Assembly (NCBI RefSeq): GCF_900461105.1
Contig: NZ_UFWZ01000001.1
Coordinates: 1,364,001-1,428,000 of the forward strand
DNA from: Clostridium putrefaciens
GTDB taxonomy: Bacteria; Bacillota; Clostridia; Clostridiales; Clostridiaceae
Reading direction: 5' to 3'
Length of the DNA: 64,000 nucleotides
The notes under the pieces are model-generated. The model did not search any database and had not been told where the DNA came from. It was given only the letters and a program-made list of their open reading frames with translations. Positions 37,377-46,253 of the stretch are shown here, in pieces (position 1 is the stretch's first letter; each line of letters opens with the position of its first letter). Made by a program: the position numbers and the translations under genes.

Positions 37377-38450
37377 ATGAATAACTCAGAATTAAACCAA
37401 ATAATAATGTCTATTGAATCTGTAGATAAATTAGCATTTAAAGATGCTATGACATATATAGATAACTTAACAAAGCCAATTGGAAGTCTTGGATATATGG
37501 AGGTTATGGCTTCCAAGATAGCAAGCATAAAAGGATTTATGCCAAAAGAATTAAAACGTAAAAATATAATAATTATGTGTTCTGATAACGGTGTTGTGGA
37601 AGAAAATATAAGTTCTTGCCCAGAAAATACTACAGCTTTAGTTACTGAGAACTTCACAAAAGAAATTACAGGGGTTAAAGTGTTATCTAATTACTATGGA
37701 TCAGAACTTACTGTAGTGGATGTTGGGGTAAATCATGATTTTAATAATCCTAAGATAATTAATAAAAAAATAGGTTATGGAACTAAAAATATGATGAAGG
37801 GAAGAGCTATGTCTATTGAAGAAACATTAAAAGCTATAGAAATAGGCATAGAAATAGTTGAAGGACTAAAAGATAAGAATGTAGATATAATAGGTACAGG
37901 CGAAATGGGAATATGTAATACTGCTACTAGTGCAGCGGTATTTTGTGCATTAACAGATTCAAAGGTTGATAAAATAGTTGGTAAGGGCGGAGGGGTTACA
38001 GAACTTCAGTATGAAAATAAAAAGCGAGTAATAAAAAGGGCAATAGAAATAAATGATCCAAATAAAGAAGATGTAATAGATGTATTAAGTAAAGTTGGAG
38101 GATACGATATTGCTGCATTGTGTGGGTGCTTCTTAGCAGCAGCAAGGTATAAGATACCAATAGTAATTGATGGATTTATATCCTCTGTTGCAGCACTTTG
38201 TGCTTATAGATTGAATACTTTTTGTAAAGATTATATGTTTCCGTCTCATCTATCAGCAGAACCAGGAGCTTCTTATATAATGCAGGAACTTGGACTTTCG
38301 CCTATATTGAATTTGAATATGAGACTTGGGGAAGGCTCGGCCTGTCCTATAGCTTTTAGCATAATAGAAGCATCTTTATATACCATGAATAACATGGGTA
38401 CCTTTGAGGCAGCAAATTTAGATAAAAAGAATTATGTAGATATAAGATAG
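37377..38450 (+). CDS. cobT: Nicotinate-nucleotide-dimethylbenzimidazole phosphoribosyltransferase
   Basis: CobT activates the lower base of cobalamin to its alpha-ribotide. The 357-residue protein has LTKPIGSLGYMEVMASKIA near the start, MCSDNGVVEENISSCP, GTGEMGICNTATSAAV, VIDGFISSVAALCAY and the catalytic glutamate in MRLGEGSACPIAFSI (about residue 319). AGGAGG is 6 bases before the ATG. It leads a three-gene operon with cobU and cobS, about 4.6 kb downstream of cbiQ. The lower base it uses cannot be told from sequence. Confidence 0.95.
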   Translation: MNNSELNQIIMSIESVDKLAFKDAMTYIDNLTKPIGSLGYMEVMASKIASIKGFMPKELKRKNIIIMCSDNGVVEENISSCPENTTALVTENFTKEITGVKVLSNYYGSELTVVDVGVNHDFNNPKIINKKIGYGTKNMMKGRAMSIEETLKAIEIGIEIVEGLKDKNVDIIGTGEMGICNTATSAAVFCALTDSKVDKIVGKGGGVTELQYENKKRVIKRAIEINDPNKEDVIDVLSKVGGYDIAALCGCFLAAARYKIPIVIDGFISSVAALCAYRLNTFCKDYMFPSHLSAEPGASYIMQELGLSPILNLNMRLGEGSACPIAFSIIEASLYTMNNMGTFEAANLDKKNYVDIR

Positions 38451-38468
38451 GATTATAAGGAGGTAAAT

Positions 38469-39020
38469 ATGGGAAAGATAACTTTAGTAACCGGAGGCAG
38501 TAGAAGTGGAAAAAGCAGCTTTGCAGAAGAAATCTTAAAAGAAAAAGATGACGTATTATATATTGCTACAGCTATAGTAACAGATAAGGAAATGAAAGAG
38601 AGGATAGATAGACATAAGGAATCTAGAAATCCTAAATGGACAACTTACGAAGGGTTTAAAGACTTACATATAGCAGTTAGAGAAAATAATAAGTCTTATA
38701 TACTTTTAGATTGTGTAACAGTAATGATGACGAATTTACTTTTTGATAGGGAAGAAAATTTAGAAAAAAATGTTTCTAGAGAAACCTTAGATTTAATATA
38801 TAAAGATATAGAATATGAATTTAGTATGCTTTTAAATGAAGTGAAAAAAGGAAGTAGTAATTTAATTATGGTAACTAATGAAGTTGGTATGGGTATTGTA
38901 CCAGAATATAAATTAGGAAGAATATTTAGAGATTTTGCAGGTTGGATAAACCAATTTTTAGCTAGAAATAGTGAAGAGGTTTATTTAGTTACGTGTGGAA
39001 TACCTTTAAAAATAAAATAA
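38469..39020 (+). CDS. cobU: Adenosylcobinamide kinase / adenosylcobinamide-phosphate guanylyltransferase
   Basis: CobU phosphorylates adenosylcobinamide and then transfers GMP to form adenosylcobinamide-GDP. The 183-residue protein starts with a P-loop, LVTGGSRSGKSSFAEEIL. The guanylylated histidine is expected in RIDRHKESRNPKWTTYEG. LLDCVTVMMTNLLF and VTNEVGMGIVPEYKLGRIFRD are family motifs. AGGAGG precedes it by 7 bases. Confidence 0.95.
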   Translation: MGKITLVTGGSRSGKSSFAEEILKEKDDVLYIATAIVTDKEMKERIDRHKESRNPKWTTYEGFKDLHIAVRENNKSYILLDCVTVMMTNLLFDREENLEKNVSRETLDLIYKDIEYEFSMLLNEVKKGSSNLIMVTNEVGMGIVPEYKLGRIFRDFAGWINQFLARNSEEVYLVTCGIPLKIK

Positions 39021-39041
39021 TAATAGGATGTGTGTGACTTT

Positions 39042-39797
39042 ATGGAAGAAGTAAAAAGCTTTTTACTTATGATACAATTTATGACCAGAATACCTATAAA
39101 TAAAGCTCTACCTTGTCAAAATAAAAATTTCAAAAAGGCTTCAGCCTATATACCTCTAATTGGAATAATCGTTGGAATGTCACAATTTATAGTTTATAAA
39201 TTATTATTAAATCTAATATCTGCAGAGTTTTTATCTGTAATTATGATAATAGTATATGTATTTATCACAGGTGGATTTCATTTAGATGGCCTTGGTGATA
39301 CCTGCGATGGATTTTTTGCATTTAAAGGTGGAAAAGATAAGATAATAGAAATAATGAAGGATAGCAGGGTTGGTACTTATTCTACTATTGCTGTAATTAT
39401 AGATGTTTTAATTAGATACATTGCCTATGTTAAAATAATAAATATGGATTTTGGATATATAATCATTTTAGCACCATTTATAGGGAGGATATCTCTTGCA
39501 CTTTTAGCATACATAGGAAAGGGCGCTAAAGAAGAAGGATCAGGAAACCTTATTATAAATAATATTTCAAATAGAGAGATGGGGATAATATTTATAATGT
39601 TTATTGTATTTTCTTATGTAACTAGTGAACATTTGCATGTTACTTATGAAATTTTACTTCTTGCGATATGTTGTGTAATTACTTTATCATTTTATAAGCT
39701 ATGCAAAGATAAAATTGATGGTATAACAGGTGATAATTTAGGTGCTATTAACGAGATAGTAGAACTCGTAGCACTAATATTTTTACTATCCATATAA
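39042..39797 (+). CDS. cobS: Adenosylcobinamide-GDP ribazoletransferase (cobalamin synthase)
   Basis: CobS is an integral membrane enzyme joining adenosylcobinamide-GDP to the alpha-ribazole moiety, giving the complete coenzyme (or its 5'-phosphate). The 251-residue protein begins FLLMIQFMTRIPI. The active-site motif is GGFHLDGLGDTCDGFFAFKGG, followed by IMKDSRVGTYSTIAVI, and six or so hydrophobic segments follow. The frame opens at GTG 39030, but AGGA at 39025-39028 suits ATG 39042 better. No cobC phosphatase follows. Confidence 0.93.
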   Translation: MEEVKSFLLMIQFMTRIPINKALPCQNKNFKKASAYIPLIGIIVGMSQFIVYKLLLNLISAEFLSVIMIIVYVFITGGFHLDGLGDTCDGFFAFKGGKDKIIEIMKDSRVGTYSTIAVIIDVLIRYIAYVKIINMDFGYIIILAPFIGRISLALLAYIGKGAKEEGSGNLIINNISNREMGIIFIMFIVFSYVTSEHLHVTYEILLLAICCVITLSFYKLCKDKIDGITGDNLGAINEIVELVALIFLLSI

Positions 39798-39834
39798 AAA
39801 TAAGGATATTCTTTTAAAGGATATCCTTATTTTT
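39796..39834 (+). terminator. Terminator of cobTUS
   Basis: Perfect 14-base arms at 39796-39809 and 39821-39834 with an 11-base loop, A-rich on the left and T-rich on the right. It overlaps the last bases of the cobS stop codon and could also act on the minus strand. Confidence 0.88.
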
Positions 39835-39909
39835 ATGCATTATGTTTTAGTGTGATAATGACTGTACAATGTGTATATTTAAGGGCTAATAGTAAAAATA
39901 AACGTTTTG

Positions 39910-41283
39910 TTATAGTTCTAATTTTTGACAAGAATTTAAAGGAGGATTGTATTGAGAGTTTTTCAGTTCTTTAAACATATGATCCATACCTTTAATTATA
40001 TTATCCTCATTAACATTGCACAGGCTTATTCTTAAAGAGGGTATATGAGTAAATTCTTTAAGATAAAAGTTGGAACCATCTCTAATAGATATATCTTTTG
40101 TGCTCATTATATTTATAAATTCATCTATGTTAGTATTAGGTAATTTTATTAAAGAAAACATTCCATTGTTTGGTACACAATGTTCTAGATTAAAATCTAA
40201 GAAGCCATCTAATTCATGTTTAAGAGTCCTCATTCTGCTACCATAAAAGTTCTTAAGTTTATAAGTATAGTTATTATAGTGTCCACTATCTATAAAAGAA
40301 CTTAGTGCTCCTTGCATTGGTACTGTAGAAACTAAATCTAAGCTTACCTTATAATTACTAAACTCATTTATAATCTTTTGGGGTATTATGCAAGCCGCTA
40401 ATCTTATTCCAGGTATTAAGGTTTTTGAGAAACTTTTAATATATATAACTTTTTGATTTTTATCATATTTATATAGTGGATGAGAAGACGCATCATTTAA
40501 ATCGCTTAAGTAATCATCTTCAACTATATATACGCCATATTTATTTGCAAGATATACAATTTGTTTTTTATCATCTTCAGATAAAGAAGTACCTAATGGA
40601 TTTTGCATACGAGGCATAGTGTAGAAAAATTTTATTTTTTTATTTTTAAATATGTGTTCTAGTTTATTTAAGTCTATACCATTAAAATCTCGTTCTATTC
40701 CAATAACATTAAATTTGTTAATGTTAAGCCATTTTAAAAATATATTATATGTAGGTTGTTCTACTAAAATAGACTCTCTATCCTCACCAAAATTTAAAGT
40801 AGATAATATTGAAAGAGCTTGTTGACCTCCAGAGGTAATAAAGATTTTATCAAGAGAACAGTCTAAGTGAGATTGTTTAAATAGTGAAAGAACGCTTTCT
40901 TTTAAAGGTGTAAAACCAGAGGATAAAGAATATCCGAAAATATTATATTTATATTCTTCTATTGCTTTTTCAAATGACTTTTGAAAATCTTCATAAGGCA
41001 GAATCTTCATATCTGGCTCCCCTGAAGAAAAGTCTATAATGGTTGATTCATTTATATTATAATATTTTAACTTGTTGTCTACAACGAAGTATCCACTTTT
41101 AGGCAGGGCATATATAAGATTTTGTTTTTCTAGTTCAGAATAAGCTCTTATAACTGTAGAATTACTACAACTAAATTTTATAGCAAGAGCTCTTATAGAA
41201 GGTAATTTATCATTGAAATTACCAATTTCTATTTCATGATTTATGTAGTTTATAATAAATTCGTATTTTGTAATAATACTCAC
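39910..41283 (-). CDS. MocR-type transcriptional regulator (GntR winged helix plus aminotransferase domain)
   Basis: This PLP-dependent regulator has 457 residues. The N-terminal winged helix-turn-helix (about 1-70) has KLPSIRALAIKFSCSNSTVIRAYSELEKQNLIYALPKSGYFV. The class I aminotransferase fold follows, with SSGEPD, SGGQQALSIL, MPRMQNPLGTSLS, YIVEDDYLSDL and the PLP lysine in KSFSKTLIPGIRLA. The family (GabR, PdxR and others) binds direct repeats. Two identical 10-base repeats 20 bases apart lie just upstream of its start. The regulated pathway is unknown. Confidence 0.9.
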   Translation of the reverse strand: MSIITKYEFIINYINHEIEIGNFNDKLPSIRALAIKFSCSNSTVIRAYSELEKQNLIYALPKSGYFVVDNKLKYYNINESTIIDFSSGEPDMKILPYEDFQKSFEKAIEEYKYNIFGYSLSSGFTPLKESVLSLFKQSHLDCSLDKIFITSGGQQALSILSTLNFGEDRESILVEQPTYNIFLKWLNINKFNVIGIERDFNGIDLNKLEHIFKNKKIKFFYTMPRMQNPLGTSLSEDDKKQIVYLANKYGVYIVEDDYLSDLNDASSHPLYKYDKNQKVIYIKSFSKTLIPGIRLAACIIPQKIINEFSNYKVSLDLVSTVPMQGALSSFIDSGHYNNYTYKLKNFYGSRMRTLKHELDGFLDFNLEHCVPNNGMFSLIKLPNTNIDEFINIMSTKDISIRDGSNFYLKEFTHIPSLRISLCNVNEDNIIKGMDHMFKELKNSQYNPPLNSCQKLEL

Positions 41284-41331
41284 CCACTTTTGTTTATATA
41301 AATATTTTGGAATACAAATGTTTAAAAACGT

Positions 41332-41361
41332 ATACAGTTTTAAATATGTAAATACAGTTTT
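41332..41361. repeat. Tandem direct repeats upstream of the MocR gene (candidate operator)
   Basis: ATACAGTTTT occurs at 41332-41341 and again at 41352-41361, start-to-start distance 20 bases, so both copies face the same side of the helix. MocR proteins are known to bind such direct repeats. Location 49 bases upstream of the regulator's start codon suggests autoregulation. Confidence 0.5.
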
Positions 41362-41407
41362 TATTATTTATAAATTATATCATATAAAAATAAAGTTTTG
41401 TACCCGT

Positions 41408-41443
41408 ATATAATAACTTTGTATGGCTACAATGTTATTATAT
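41408..41443. repeat. 36-base imperfect dyad
   Basis: Outer arms ATATAATAAC (41408-41417) and GTTATTATAT (41434-41443) are perfect complements. Inside them TGTA and TACA flank TGGC, giving a second short stem. No U-run follows, so it is not an intrinsic terminator. It may be an operator for the divergent genes or a structured RNA. Confidence 0.55.
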
Positions 41444-41674
41444 GAAAGATAAATTTATTATGTTTAGGCCTATTTATTTCTAGCATTTACATATAGGTTT
41501 CTAATAGTTATGTATATTTAGTTCTATTAGGTATATATTTTTTAAAATTTAAAGTAATATTTATTACTAAAGTCTAGCCAGGTATATTATAATAAGATAA
41601 TATGGATATAAAATAAAATAACAATAAAGTTATTAAAAATATACTAACTTTTATATTATATAAGGAGGCGCATT

Positions 41675-42409
41675 ATGAGTTTCTACGAAGAATTAAGTAA
41701 TTATTATGATATAATATTTGAAAAAAGTGATATGACTTTAAAATTTTTAAGTGAAAATTTAAAAGAGAATTATAAGGTAATAGACTTAGCTTGTGGAAGT
41801 GGTACATATGCTTTAGAACTTGGAAAAATGAATATAAAGGTTTTAGGCGTAGATTTAGATGAAAGTATGATAAATTTAGCAAAAGATAAATCAGTAGGAA
41901 TAGAGAGCTTAAGCTTTATAAATGCTGATATGTTAAAATTAAAAGATGTATCTGATATGAAGTATAACAGTATATTTTGTATAGGGAATTCTTTAGCTCA
42001 TATTACAGATAAAAATAAAATTAAGACTTTATTTAAAGACGTATATAATATGCTAGATGCAGGTGGAGAGTTTATTGTACAAATAATAAATTATGATAGA
42101 ATAATAAAGTATAATATTAATGAATTACCTACAATCAAGAGAGAAGATAGCGGTTTAGAATTTGTAAGAAGGTACAAATACCATAAAGAAAAGAAAATAA
42201 TAAATTTCAATTCAGAATTAATAATACAAAAAGATAACAAAAGAGTTAGTTATAAAAACAGTGTAGAATTACTTCCAATTATGAAGGAAGAGTTACAAAA
42301 TATGCTATTAGGCTCAGAATTCAAGAACATAAACTTTTATGGTGGGTTTAATAAGTCATCTTATAATGATGATTCCTATGCTACGGTAGTAAGATCAATT
42401 AAAGAGTAA
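41675..42409 (+). CDS. Class I SAM-dependent methyltransferase, substrate unknown
   Basis: A 244-residue cytoplasmic protein with a Rossmann methyltransferase fold. Motif I is VIDLACGSGTYALELG, then VLGVDLDESMINLAK (acidic end of strand 2), FINADMLKL, and NSIFCIGNSLAHI, where many relatives have a similar NSL.H segment. The C-terminal half has the beta-rich insertion seen in small-molecule methylases. The nearest neighbours give no pathway clue. It starts 8 bases after AAGGAGG and is probably expressed from the intergenic region shared with the MocR gene. Confidence 0.85.
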   Translation: MSFYEELSNYYDIIFEKSDMTLKFLSENLKENYKVIDLACGSGTYALELGKMNIKVLGVDLDESMINLAKDKSVGIESLSFINADMLKLKDVSDMKYNSIFCIGNSLAHITDKNKIKTLFKDVYNMLDAGGEFIVQIINYDRIIKYNINELPTIKREDSGLEFVRRYKYHKEKKIINFNSELIIQKDNKRVSYKNSVELLPIMKEELQNMLLGSEFKNINFYGGFNKSSYNDDSYATVVRSIKE

Positions 42410-42445
42410 ATATAATAATGATATTAGGGATGGGGAGATATTTTA

Positions 42446-43693
42446 ATGAAGAAACCATTTTTTGATGCTAAAGATACCTTACTTCAAAATGGACTAAGGG
42501 TTATTACAATAAAAAAGGATACCAAAATTATGTCCATACAAATAGGGGTAAGAATTGGATCCATGTATGAAACTATAGAAGAAAAAGGCATTTCTCATTT
42601 TATTGAGCACATGTTGTTTAAAGGAACTAAACTTAGAGATAATGAAACACTAAACAATGACTTAGAGTTCTTAGGTGGAGAATATAATGCTTATACAGAT
42701 TATAAATCTACAGTTTATAGTATAAGTGCTTTAGAAGAAGAAATTATAAATTCTTTAGATTTATTATCAGATATGGTTATGAATTCTACATTTCCTTTGG
42801 ATGAAATAGAAAGAGAAAGAGGCGTAATTTTATCTGAGATTAAAGGATCATTGGATGATGTGGAAAGTTTATCTTTCAAAAAGTTAAATGAAATAGCATT
42901 TGATAATAGTCCACTTAAGTGGGAAGTTAGTGGTGATGAAAAAAACATTAAATCTTTTAATAGGGAAGGTCTTATAGACTTTTATAATAAGTTTTATACA
43001 CCTAAAAATGCTATTATAGTTATGGTGTCATCTTTGCCACATGAAGAAGCATTACAAAAGGTAGCTAATAAGTTTTCAAATTGGGAAGGAATTAATGTAG
43101 AAAAAAAAGAGATATTAGTAGAAAATAATAAGCCCATAATAAAGACAACTATTAAAAAGGATTTAGAGCAAAGTTCTATAGCATATCTCTACACGTTTCA
43201 TGATTTACCAAAGGAAAAAGAACTTTCTTTAAAGATATTAAATCATAAGCTTGGTGAAAGCTCTAATTCTATTTTGTTTAGAGAACTTAGAGAAAAGCTT
43301 GGATTAGCCTATGATGCATATACAGACTTAGACATGACATCAAAGATAAAAACTATGTGCATTTACACTTCAGTATCAGAAGAAAATATTAAAAAGGCTA
43401 TAGCAACTATTGACAAATGTATAGACGATATTAAGAATAAAAGAATAAAAATTAATGATAATACTGTAAAACTTATGAGTAAGGTTCATAAAACAGCAGT
43501 AGTGTCTACAATAGAGGATTCTATGGATCTTGGAAGCTATGTATTATTTCAAGCGCTAGAAGAAGATAATATACAACGATATTTAGAAGATATGGATGCT
43601 TTAGAGAAGATAAATAAAGAAAGTATATATGAGGTAGCTAACATAGTATTAAAAAATCCAACTATACACATATTAAAAAATGAAAAAGAATAA
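42446..43693 (+). CDS. M16 family zinc peptidase (insulinase/mitochondrial-processing-peptidase-like)
   Basis: A 415-residue protease with the inverted zinc motif HFIEHMLFKGT (HxxEH) at about residue 53 and the downstream glutamate ligand region ERERGVILSEIKG. The second half has the non-catalytic M16 repeat including RELREKLGLAYDAYTDL. It resembles the single-chain M16B peptidases found in most Firmicutes (YmxG-like). It has no signal peptide, so it is probably cytoplasmic. GGGGAG precedes the start. recX follows after 14 bases. Confidence 0.92.
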   Translation: MKKPFFDAKDTLLQNGLRVITIKKDTKIMSIQIGVRIGSMYETIEEKGISHFIEHMLFKGTKLRDNETLNNDLEFLGGEYNAYTDYKSTVYSISALEEEIINSLDLLSDMVMNSTFPLDEIERERGVILSEIKGSLDDVESLSFKKLNEIAFDNSPLKWEVSGDEKNIKSFNREGLIDFYNKFYTPKNAIIVMVSSLPHEEALQKVANKFSNWEGINVEKKEILVENNKPIIKTTIKKDLEQSSIAYLYTFHDLPKEKELSLKILNHKLGESSNSILFRELREKLGLAYDAYTDLDMTSKIKTMCIYTSVSEENIKKAIATIDKCIDDIKNKRIKINDNTVKLMSKVHKTAVVSTIEDSMDLGSYVLFQALEEDNIQRYLEDMDALEKINKESIYEVANIVLKNPTIHILKNEKE

Positions 43694-43707
43694 GGTGAAT
43701 TAAGAAA

Positions 43708-44349
43708 ATGGAAGGTAAAATAACTTCGATTCAAGTGCAAAGCAGAAATAAAGATAGGGTTAATATATTTGTAGATGAAGAATTTGCATTAGCCTGCTTT
43801 GCAGAGGTTGTATATAAACAAAACATAAAAAAAGGTGATAGAGTTAACATTGAACAGCTAAATGAGATTTTATTAAAAGAAGAGTTTTCTAAGGCTAAAA
43901 ACTATGCACTAAGGGTAGTGGAAAAAGGATTAAAACCGGAAAAGGCTGTAAGAGACAAACTCTTTAAAAAGGAATATAGTAAAGAAACAATAGACAATGT
44001 AATAGAATTTTTAAAGGAATATACCCTTATTGATGATAAAAGATATGCAAAGGGGTATGTAAAAGAAAAGATAAAGTCTAACGGGAAAAATAAAATAAAG
44101 TATGGACTTTTAAGTAAAGGAATTAAAAAAGATATAATAGAAGTTGTTCTTGAAGATATTTATGATGAAGATGAAGATAGAGAAGTTGCAGAGAAGATTG
44201 CAGTTAAAAAGTTTAATTTAATATCTAAAAGGGAAACTGATAAATATAAAATAAAGGGTAAATTATATCAGTTTTTAATAGGAAAAGGATACTCAAGTGA
44301 ATGTATTAAATTTGTAATAGAAAAGATATTTAAGGATAATAGTTTATAA
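43708..44349 (+). CDS. recX: RecX family regulatory protein
   Basis: RecX modulates RecA filaments. The 213-residue protein is basic and all-helical with repeated three-helix units typical of RecX: KAKNYALRVVEKGLKPEKAVRDKLFKKEYSKETID and FLKEYTLIDDKRYAKGYVKEKIKSNGKNKIKYGLLSKGI. An N-terminal beta segment (KITSIQVQSRNKDRVNIFVDEEFAL) is the Firmicute extension. recA is not in this window. The ribosome binding site is weak (AAGGTGAATTAAG). Confidence 0.85.
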   Translation: MEGKITSIQVQSRNKDRVNIFVDEEFALACFAEVVYKQNIKKGDRVNIEQLNEILLKEEFSKAKNYALRVVEKGLKPEKAVRDKLFKKEYSKETIDNVIEFLKEYTLIDDKRYAKGYVKEKIKSNGKNKIKYGLLSKGIKKDIIEVVLEDIYDEDEDREVAEKIAVKKFNLISKRETDKYKIKGKLYQFLIGKGYSSECIKFVIEKIFKDNSL

Positions 44350-44363
44350 AAGGAGATAACTTT

Positions 44364-45518
44364 ATGTTGAAAAATCCAGTCACACTGCTAATTGTCCTAA
44401 TATTTTTATATCCTATTGTAAAAGGGGTAATATTTAAGATTAATTACGAAAATTTAAAATCTGATTTAAGTAATATGGAAAAGACTCTATCTTTTTTGAT
44501 TTCCTTTCCTATTTGGGTTAATGTTAGAGGTCTTATCAATAGATTTATGAATACAGTAATTACAAAACTACCTTATAATATAACTTACTATGTTGAGGAA
44601 TATAGTAAGTTATATTTAATAATAGTGTTTTTGATTAGTATATACTTAATTTATAAATTTCAAATGCTTATTTATATTATTATAAATAAACTACTCTTTA
44701 ACCCTATAATTATATCTTTAAAAGATAAAGAAGGTTATAGAAAGCCATGGGTTAATAGAGTGATAGCAATGATAATATCAATACCTAAAGGTGTTTTCTA
44801 CGCTCTTTTAATTACAAGTAGTATACATGCTTTATCTTATTTTTATCAAAAGGATAAGTTTCAAGATTACGTTCAAAGGTCAAAGTTATATAATGATATA
44901 AATAAAAAGACATTAGAACCTGTTATAAATTCAAAGTTTTTAGGTAAGATTCCAAACACAATAAAGAACTCATTTAAGGTAGAGGTTAAGTATGACGAGC
45001 ATAATATTACAAAAGAAAAAGGTAGTAAACCTAATACTTTAGTTTATTATAATGGAGTTACATTAGAAGATGGTATAAAATCTAACAATGTTATAGATGA
45101 GTTTTCTGTAAGCCTTACTAAAGGACATACTTCGGATAAAGCTAAAGCAAAAGTAATATATAACTTTATTGGATCTAATATAGATTATGATTACGAAAAA
45201 GCTGATAATATATATACTAATAATTTTAAAATAGAATCTGGAGCAATACCCACCTATGATACAAAAAGAGGTATATGTTTTGATTTTTCATGCCTCTTTG
45301 TAGCTATGTGTAGGGCTAATAATTTAAAGGTTAGATTAGTAACGGGAGAGGGTTATAATGGAGTAAACTGGGTAAGTCATTCTTGGAATGAGGTATATAT
45401 TAATGAAGAGGATAAGTGGATAAATATAGATACTACCTTTTATAAAGGTGGAAATTATTTTAATAGTAAAAGGTTTGACTTAGACCATAGAGGAGAAAAT
45501 ATAGTAGGGGAGTGGTAG
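44364..45518 (+). CDS. Membrane protein with transglutaminase-like domain
   Basis: A 384-residue protein with three or four membrane segments in the first half (about 4-22, 88-110, 125-160) and a transglutaminase-like cysteine protease fold in the second. The predicted catalytic triad is Cys in TKRGICFDFSCLFVAM, His in VSHSWNEVYI and Asp in WINIDTTFY. The fold may act as a protease, cross-linker or inactive binding module in the cell envelope. I infer an extracytoplasmic catalytic domain but cannot prove topology. AAGGAG precedes the ATG; recX ends 14 bases upstream. Confidence 0.85.
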   Translation: MLKNPVTLLIVLIFLYPIVKGVIFKINYENLKSDLSNMEKTLSFLISFPIWVNVRGLINRFMNTVITKLPYNITYYVEEYSKLYLIIVFLISIYLIYKFQMLIYIIINKLLFNPIIISLKDKEGYRKPWVNRVIAMIISIPKGVFYALLITSSIHALSYFYQKDKFQDYVQRSKLYNDINKKTLEPVINSKFLGKIPNTIKNSFKVEVKYDEHNITKEKGSKPNTLVYYNGVTLEDGIKSNNVIDEFSVSLTKGHTSDKAKAKVIYNFIGSNIDYDYEKADNIYTNNFKIESGAIPTYDTKRGICFDFSCLFVAMCRANNLKVRLVTGEGYNGVNWVSHSWNEVYINEEDKWINIDTTFYKGGNYFNSKRFDLDHRGENIVGEW

Positions 45519-45544
45519 GGTGTCTTTATTTATAAAGGCACCCT
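45517..45544 (+). terminator. Terminator after the transglutaminase-like gene
   Basis: A 12-base stem with one G-U pair, arms at 45517-45528 and 45533-45544 and a TTTA-type loop. The U-run is poor (TAGTTAATC), so termination strength is uncertain. Confidence 0.6.
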
Positions 45545-45604
45545 TAGTTAATCAATATACTTTTTTATTAATAGACGATCATTTAAAGTAAGTATTCAGA
45601 TTTA

Positions 45605-45955
45605 TTATTTAGAATTATTATTTAAAATTAAGTTTATGGCTTTATTACAATCTTCATCTTCGTGGTTCATTGCCCAAGATGTATTAAAATATAATAAGGA
45701 TTTAGGGGTATTGCCAATCATAGAATAACAATAGGCAAGATTAAAATAATATTTGCTATCTTGTTTTAAACTAAGGGCTGACTTTAGGTGTAATATTGCT
45801 TTTTGGTATTCTTTTAATTTAATAAGACAAACCGCTGAATTATAATGAGCACAAGCCTCATTTTCTTTGTTTTCAATAGCCTTCTTATATAGAATTATTG
45901 CTTGTTTGTAGGAATGGCTGTTGTATAATTCATTTGCTTTTTGAAAATAACTCAT
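45605..45955 (-). CDS. Tetratricopeptide repeat protein
   Basis: A 116-residue protein made almost wholly of TPR units: SYFQKANELYNSHSYKQAI, ALAHYNSAVCLIKLKEYQ-type and YYFNLAYCYSMIGNTPKSLLYF, about three repeats. It is probably a small adaptor with no catalytic site. It has no signal peptide. GGAGG lies 5-6 bases before the start on the minus strand. It stands alone and its partner is unknown. Confidence 0.85.
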   Translation of the reverse strand: MSYFQKANELYNSHSYKQAIILYKKAIENKENEACAHYNSAVCLIKLKEYQKAILHLKSALSLKQDSKYYFNLAYCYSMIGNTPKSLLYFNTSWAMNHEDEDCNKAINLILNNNSK

Positions 45956-46156
45956 TTTAATCCTCCAAAATATATATTTTAGTGTATATTTTAAATTAAA
46001 GACTATATTTACATTCTTAACTAATAAATCATATAATATACAATGAAAAGATTCTTTATAAAATTTATAGTAAAAATAATAAATAATATAATGCCATCAT
46101 ATAGAAATAAAAGTAAAAATAACATATAAAGAAAGGAAAATAATACCCAGAGATAA

Positions 46157-46185
46157 TTGACTAGATTATTGCATAATGATATGAT
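46157..46185 (+). promoter_or_regulatory. Promoter of the activase gene
   Basis: TTGACT (46157-46162), 17 bases, TATGAT (46180-46185). A 12-base palindrome TGTATGCATACA at 46206-46217 lies just past the expected start site. The rest of 45956-46253 is AT-rich with nothing else I recognise. Confidence 0.65.
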
Positions 46186-46253
46186 TTCTAGATAGAGTTA
46201 TTTAGTGTATGCATACAGTTTTATAATTATTTAAGGAAAGAGTTGATGTAGGT

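Larger units (their letters stand above)
41284..41674. other. 391-base AT-rich intergenic region with regulatory structure
   Basis: It lies between the divergent MocR gene and methyltransferase gene. It contains the tandem ATACAGTTTT repeats and a 36-base dyad at 41408-41443. Weaker inverted repeats near 41515-41530 are followed by TATATATTTTTT, and AATAAC/GTTATT flank AATAAA at about 41620-41640. The last 15 bases hold AAGGAGG for the methyltransferase. I see no open reading frame or known RNA family. Confidence 0.6.

Noticed and set aside
46213-46222. Third copy of ATACAGTTTT upstream of the activase gene, as a possible MocR target
   Set aside because: In DNA this AT-rich, about one chance copy of this 10-mer is expected in a window of this size. 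It is single, not paired at 20 bases.
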